The notes below the pieces were generated by a model, which saw only the letters and a list, made by a program, of their open reading frames with translations, did no database searches and was not told the DNA's origin. From Sclerodactyla briareus (lineage: Eukaryota; Echinodermata; Holothuroidea; Dendrochirotida; Sclerodactylidae): a DNA stretch of 64,000 nucleotides. Location of the stretch: the NCBI GenBank assembly GCA_026419785.1, contig JAODTK010000976.1, positions 1 to 64,000 of the forward strand, read 5' to 3'. A program made the translations under genes and the position numbers. How positions within the stretch are numbered: the stretch's first letter is position 1; every line of letters starts with the position of its first letter. Positions 59,105 to 64,000 of the stretch are shown in pieces.

Positions 59105-61385
59105 CTTAATAAGCACATTTATTCAAGATTCGACTTTAACCACATGGCCAACCCGACAGAGGTCACTTCAGTCAGAGGTCACACAATGCGGCAAACAATT
59201 TATATAGCAATGGTGAACCATCCAGCCTTTCGCAGATATTCAATTCTCCGATTATAGCAAAAAACCGTTTTTGACCCCTAAGTGACCTAGGATTTGCCTT
59301 TAATGATATGACAGATATTATGAAAATGTTACCTCCCTTATGTGAAATCCACGCTAGAGAATTTGCATTGTGATGAAACACACCACACAGTGCTATGCAT
59401 AAAAAGTACTAAAATCAGTTTTTGACCCCAAGTGACACTTTAATGACCTTCAATGACATGGCGGGGTTTTTATTAAATTTGTTACACTCCATTTGATGCA
59501 TCCACTCTTAGCAGCAATTGCATTCCAATGAACATTCCAATGTTGTTGCGAAAAAGTATAAAACTGACTTTGACCCCGTTACCGACCAAAGTAAGTGTCC
59601 GATCGAAGGCGGGAGTTGTTTCTCCTCATAAAGCACACCAGCTCTATCACATATCCAAAAATAACCAGGTTTCTAATTTTTTTTTTGCCCGTACTCCTTA
59701 AATAAGCACATTTATTCAAGAATTCGAACCTTTAACCACATGACCACACCCGAACAGAGATCAAAACCAGGGTCAGAGGTCACTACAAACATGCAGGTCA
59801 ACAATACTATCACAATGGTGAACCATCCGCTTCGCAGATAATCATTCTCCGATTATAACCAAAAACATGTTTGACCCCTAAGTGACCCCGAATGCCCTTC
59901 AAGATATGACATAGTTTGTTATAGAATTGTTACTCTCCAGATACATACCCACCCTATGCATTTTGCATTCTGATTAACACAAACACCCAGTGCTTTTGCC
60001 GAAAAGTACTAAAATCAGTTTTTTGACCACCTATGGACCTTTAATGACCTTCCAATACAATTGGCGGTTTTTTAAAATTGTACACTCCATTTATCATCCA
60101 CTCCTAGTCGCATATTGCATTCCAATGAACATGTCCATGTTATTGCGAAAAAGTATAAATTGAACTTTGACCCCTTGTAACTACCAAAGATGTCCTATCG
60201 AAGCGGGAGTGTGTTTCCTCCATAAAGCACACAGCCTCTATCACATATCCAAAATCCCGTTTTCTATTTTTTTTGCCCGTAACTTCCTTAAATAAGCATA
60301 TTATTCAGAGATTCGACCTTAACCACAAGAACCTCCCCCGACAGAGGTCAGAATTCAGGTCAGAGGTCACCACAGGCGGTCACAATTTATCTCACAATGG
60401 TGTGAACCATCCAGCCTTCGCAGATATTCAATTCTCCGAGTATATCCAAAAAACATTGTTTTGACCCCTAAGTGACCCCATGACCTTTAATGATATGACA
60501 TTTTTATGAGAATGTTACTCCCATTGATACATCCATCCTAGGAGCAGTTTGCATTCTGATGAACCCACCCATTGCTATTGCCGAAAAAGTACTAAAATCA
60601 GTTTTTGATCCCTATGTGACCTTTATGACCTCCAATGACATGGGTTTTTATGAACATTGGTACAACTCCATGTGATGCATCCACTCCTAGAAGCCATATT
60701 GCATTCCAATGACATGTCCATGTCATTGGTGTGCGAAAAAGGTATACAATTGAACTTTGACCCCCCTTGTAACTACAAGTAAGGTCGATCGAAGCGGGAG
60801 TTGTTTCCTCCCCCCATAAAGCACCAAAGCTCTATCACATATCCAAAAATAACCAGTTTTTCTATTTTTTTTTTTTGCCCGTAACTCCTTAAATAACATT
60901 TATTCAAGATTCGAGACCTTTAACCACAAGACCCACCCGACGAGGTCAAATTCAAGGTCAGAGGTCCATACAGCACAGGCAGGTCAACATTATATCACAT
61001 GGTGAACATCACCTTCGCAGATATTCAATTCTCCGACTCCGATTATAGACAGAAAACAGTTTTTGACCCCTAAGTGACCCCGAATGACCTTTAATGATAT
61101 GACATTTTTATGAGAATTGTTACTCTCCACGTTATACATCCACTCCTAGGAGCAAATTTTGCATTCTGATTGAACACCCCCACCCATTCTATTGGCCGAA
61201 AAGTACTAAAATCAGTTTTGTGTTGACCCTAAGTGACTTTAAATGACCTTCATGACATGGCGGCGTTCTTTATGAAAAGTGTTACATACACTCCATGTGA
61301 TGGCATTCACTCCTAGAGTCATATTGCATTCCAATGAACATGTCGCAATGTTATTGCGAAAAAAGTATTAAACTCATCATTTTGA
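59105..61385. repeat. Tandem array, about 3.9 units of about 590 bases
   Basis: Unit starts (ttaaataagcacatttattcaag-like) fall near 59105, 59697, 60290 and 60888. Each unit has two related halves: both contain aaaagtactaaaatcag or aaaagtataaa, a tttttgacccctaagtgacc phrase and a catccactcctag phrase. Between units the differences are dominated by one-base gains and losses. AGGTCA-type direct repeats recur (DR1 at 59770-59782, 60357-60369 and 60955-60967; DR5 plus DR4 near 61064-61090). No coding potential. Confidence 0.88.
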
Positions 61386-62208
61386 CTGATCAGAACAACT
61401 AATATGGAAATTAGTCCCACAAATTTTCCGCAGTGATCTTGATGCTATTGATAAATTTAATCAGGACTGCAGTAGGTCCTATTCACAAAGTTTGTCATAA
61501 TCCCTAAAAGTTGATGAAAATAATTTCATTATTCTTCTAATTATGCTACCGAATATGTAAATAAACACACATATGACCTCAGTGATTTCAACGCAATTCA
61601 ATAAATTTATCGTGACTTTTAGAAGTTCCTACTCACCAAGTTTCGTGGCTAATCCAACAAATGTTTGATAAATTTGCCTAATCGCTATTTGGGCCAACTA
61701 TTAAGCACATTTAGTCATGCGCAAGAGGACCTCCAGTGACTTCGGCCACATTTGGAAAATTCATCGGGCACTGATAGTTTTGGCCAGCTATTCCCAAGTT
61801 TCATGAAATCGATGAAGTTTGAAATATCACATACATTATGCTATAATTATGCTTACTGGCCAAAGGAATGCAAACTTGACCTCGGATGACCTTGAAATTG
61901 TCGCCATGTGTTTCGGCCTCCAACAACTACCCACACCACCAACGTTTCGTGTCATCGCACAAACTTGCAAATTTCGGCGAAAACCTGCAAGATAGAGGGC
62001 AACAACAATACGATATAGCCATTTTTCGAACTTATCTGAGAGTATTACTCATACGGACAATGGTACCAGTTTTGGGCATCGATAAAATTTGTTAAAGAAT
62101 GAGAGCCGCTAACGCCTAAAGTTTTCCGGCGTGCGGCGGCGGCGGAGACGTGCGGGCACACACGGCCAAAACCAAAATATCCCGAACACTTACAGTGTTG
62201 CGGGATAT
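61386..62208 (-). repeat. GC-leader repeat family, copy 4, abutting the tandem array
   Basis: Reversed copy. Body phrases accaagtttcgtgg and cccaagtttcatg repeat at roughly unit spacing, then a DR4 site (61877-61892), aactttaggcg (reversed, near 62116), a GC-rich leader (gcggcggcggagac) and the terminal hairpin at 62177-62208. It begins where the 590-base tandem array ends, so array and copy may be one larger element. Confidence 0.72.
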
Positions 62209-64000
62209 AATAAGATCGAGTGATTCAAACTAAAAGAAAACTATTAAAGAAGGTGGGGCTAGAACCGCTAAAATTTCGCGGAGGGCCGTTTCGATGGCTT
62301 CGTCGATGTCAAATATTAGGCGCAGTTGTCGCTTTCTCCTCCAGTATTTGATAATTTAACTCGAACAGGAAGCTTTCAACAATCAATACCACCTTGTCAC
62401 ACGAAGTTATTGTGTCACTGGTTAAATAACCGGTTGCAATCATGACGTATATTTACCTCACACCTTCAATTACCTAGTTTAGGAGGCAACGGCAGAGACA
62501 AGATAGCCAACAACTTATCACGGATCAACCTGATTTTCCAGACATCGTGCACATTCAATACTTATTAAGTACGTTCACTTTATTGTGTCCGGCGGGTTGG
62601 GGAGGGTGGGGGGGGGAGGCGGCCAGACCTCGTCAAAGGTGTTTCGAAATCCTTATCAATTTTTTTTTAAGGCACCGGCAGTTCCCTGGACAAATAGACT
62701 TGAAACCATGGGTCTACATCTAAGTGGGCACAATTATTCGGTTGGGCGCGTATCGACCAAAACATTTGGTTGTCCAAAGATCCCCAGATCGTCGAGCCTG
62801 GCACTCCCTGTATTATCAGTGAGTACCCGCTACTTTCAGACATGCGGGTGCACCTTCGGCATTCACATCCTCCGCAAACCCTGACCCATGATCCAAATAG
62901 AGAATACTGTGTTGAATGGTTTCTGAACAAGGGATAATAATAATAATGACAATATTATTAACGTTAACAATCTTACAAACCTCTACTCAACAGTACGATT
63001 AGTGGTTTTTCAGTTGGTCGACCCCCAACCCCCTCATGGCTACGCACTGCTAACAACTGTCCTAGCACTTCTCCGGTTTAGTTTTTCTCTAGAAATTTTG
63101 TTCTCGGGATTTGGGGGAGAGGAAGCCCGCGTCGACGCGCCTGCAGTGATGCTCTGAATAAGGCTGGGTTTCCATTGATGCGTATGTTGTCCAGGCTGGA
63201 TTGATAGTGATAATCACATATTTTACAACAAAAACGGACGTTTGCGACAAGACCAAAAAAAAAATGCCTCAAGCCCCATGCATATTGTCGTTTGCTTGGC
63301 CCTTTGGAAGAGACATTCCATCAATTCATTCGCGGTTATACGCATGGCCCTGTACTATTGGTACATGTGGCGTACTTTCTTCGACTTCCGCCTATTCAGT
63401 GTTTTTTGTGCCTTCATTTATAATTTTTTCTGCCTCTTTGGAATCAGTACTATCTCTGCAAACTAATTATACTTATTCAGACAACTGGCCCCCCCCGCTT
63501 CAGTTTCACGTAAAATTTTCAATTTTTCTCCACATTCGTGCCGGACCCGCAATCCCGCATACGCATCTATGGAATCCCAGCCTAACGGAAGCTTGGCATG
63601 GCGAAGTGGACCGTGGGTTATATAGCTCGTCGCTGTCGTTGATTTCTGAGTTTAAAATTCTTTTGGGTAAACACGGTTATTACAGCTGGACTACACGTGA
63701 TAAATTACTGTAGCATGATCCATTATTACGCGCTATCTTGAACTGGTCGCCGTATGGTATTCACGGAATGCCTCTCGCAAAACTGACTCATTCCTCTATG
63801 TCCTACGTTACCTCCATGATCGGACAAGGTCGATTCTGCTCGGCTGTTCGTTTGTCGGCTGGAAGGCCTAATAAATACATTTAAACCGTTGTTTGGTCTG
63901 TTAGGTTGAAATTTGGTGGGTTGCAGGAGGCGTATACGCTCTTGCCAGAAATATTTCGAGGCACTAATATGCTAATGAGCCTAGAACATTGTTTCTTAAT
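62209..64000. other. End of window, nothing firmly recognised
   Basis: A hAT-like right end (catggctacgcactg) is visible near 63037-63051, without a partner. A 170-codon plus-strand open frame lies at 63201-63713. It is unrecognised, rich in Ser, Phe and Leu, with no clear domain, and may be chance. Poly(G) near 62610. Confidence 0.35.

Noticed and set aside
59105-61385. CRISPR array
   Set aside because: Units are about 590 bases, not short repeats with unique spacers, and the DNA is from an animal.
63201-63713. 170-codon plus-strand gene
   Set aside because: Overlaps another open frame with equally plausible composition, and has no recognisable motif. Not supported as coding.

Overview
This is a gene-poor stretch of animal nuclear DNA. 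It has a split coding exon with a splice donor, tRNA-derived SINEs, a LINE with a short tandem-repeat tail, many small DNA transposons with target-site duplications, long microsatellites, and a large number of poly(G)/poly(C) runs of ten or more bases. Nothing in it looks bacterial or viral. The repeats do not resemble mammalian ones. My best guess is a marine invertebrate, perhaps an echinoderm or another non-vertebrate deuterostome, but the sequence alone does not settle this.

Two protein-coding loci can be named. The first is an intact first coding exon of a sodium/solute symporter of the SLC5 family (monocarboxylate-transporter branch most likely), minus strand 20278-19728. The second is a serine beta-lactamase-like protein (class C / penicillin-binding-protein fold), minus strand about 44279-42466. 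Its reading frame is broken by at least seven small indels, although the protein sense between breaks is good. A possible terminal exon of unknown function lies at 3062-3313 on the plus strand.

The rest is mostly repeats. Six hAT-like non-autonomous elements have their ends defined here or nearly so: 9037-10987, 11614-12986, 13217-13482, 23193-23690, 47330-47687 and 56452-57941. Each has 8-base target duplications, three exact on well-paired termini, two matching 7 of 8, and one exact with a less canonical terminus. A seventh at 35260 is damaged. A TTAA-flanked foldback element lies at 24986-25398 and a TA-flanked MITE at 19516-19674, inside the first intron of the symporter. A 5'-truncated CR1/L2-type LINE lies at 29240-30308. 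Two copies of one tRNA-SINE family occur at 15628-16030 and, reversed, at 40500-40790. Four copies of a GC-leader family with a terminal hairpin occur at 17625, 26682, 34009 and 61386. The last copy abuts a tandem array of about 590-base units (59105-61385). Inverted arms carrying a 19-20-base minisatellite flank 5183-7972.

The most interesting non-gene signal is the repeated occurrence of AGGTCA-type hexamers as direct repeats with spacers of 1, 3, 4 and 5, the architecture bound by nuclear receptors. They occur inside several repeat families that otherwise look unrelated. A second is a subterminal block of about 50 bases shared by five elements. I did not find a convincing undescribed multi-gene system, and most of the window shows nothing I can recognise.
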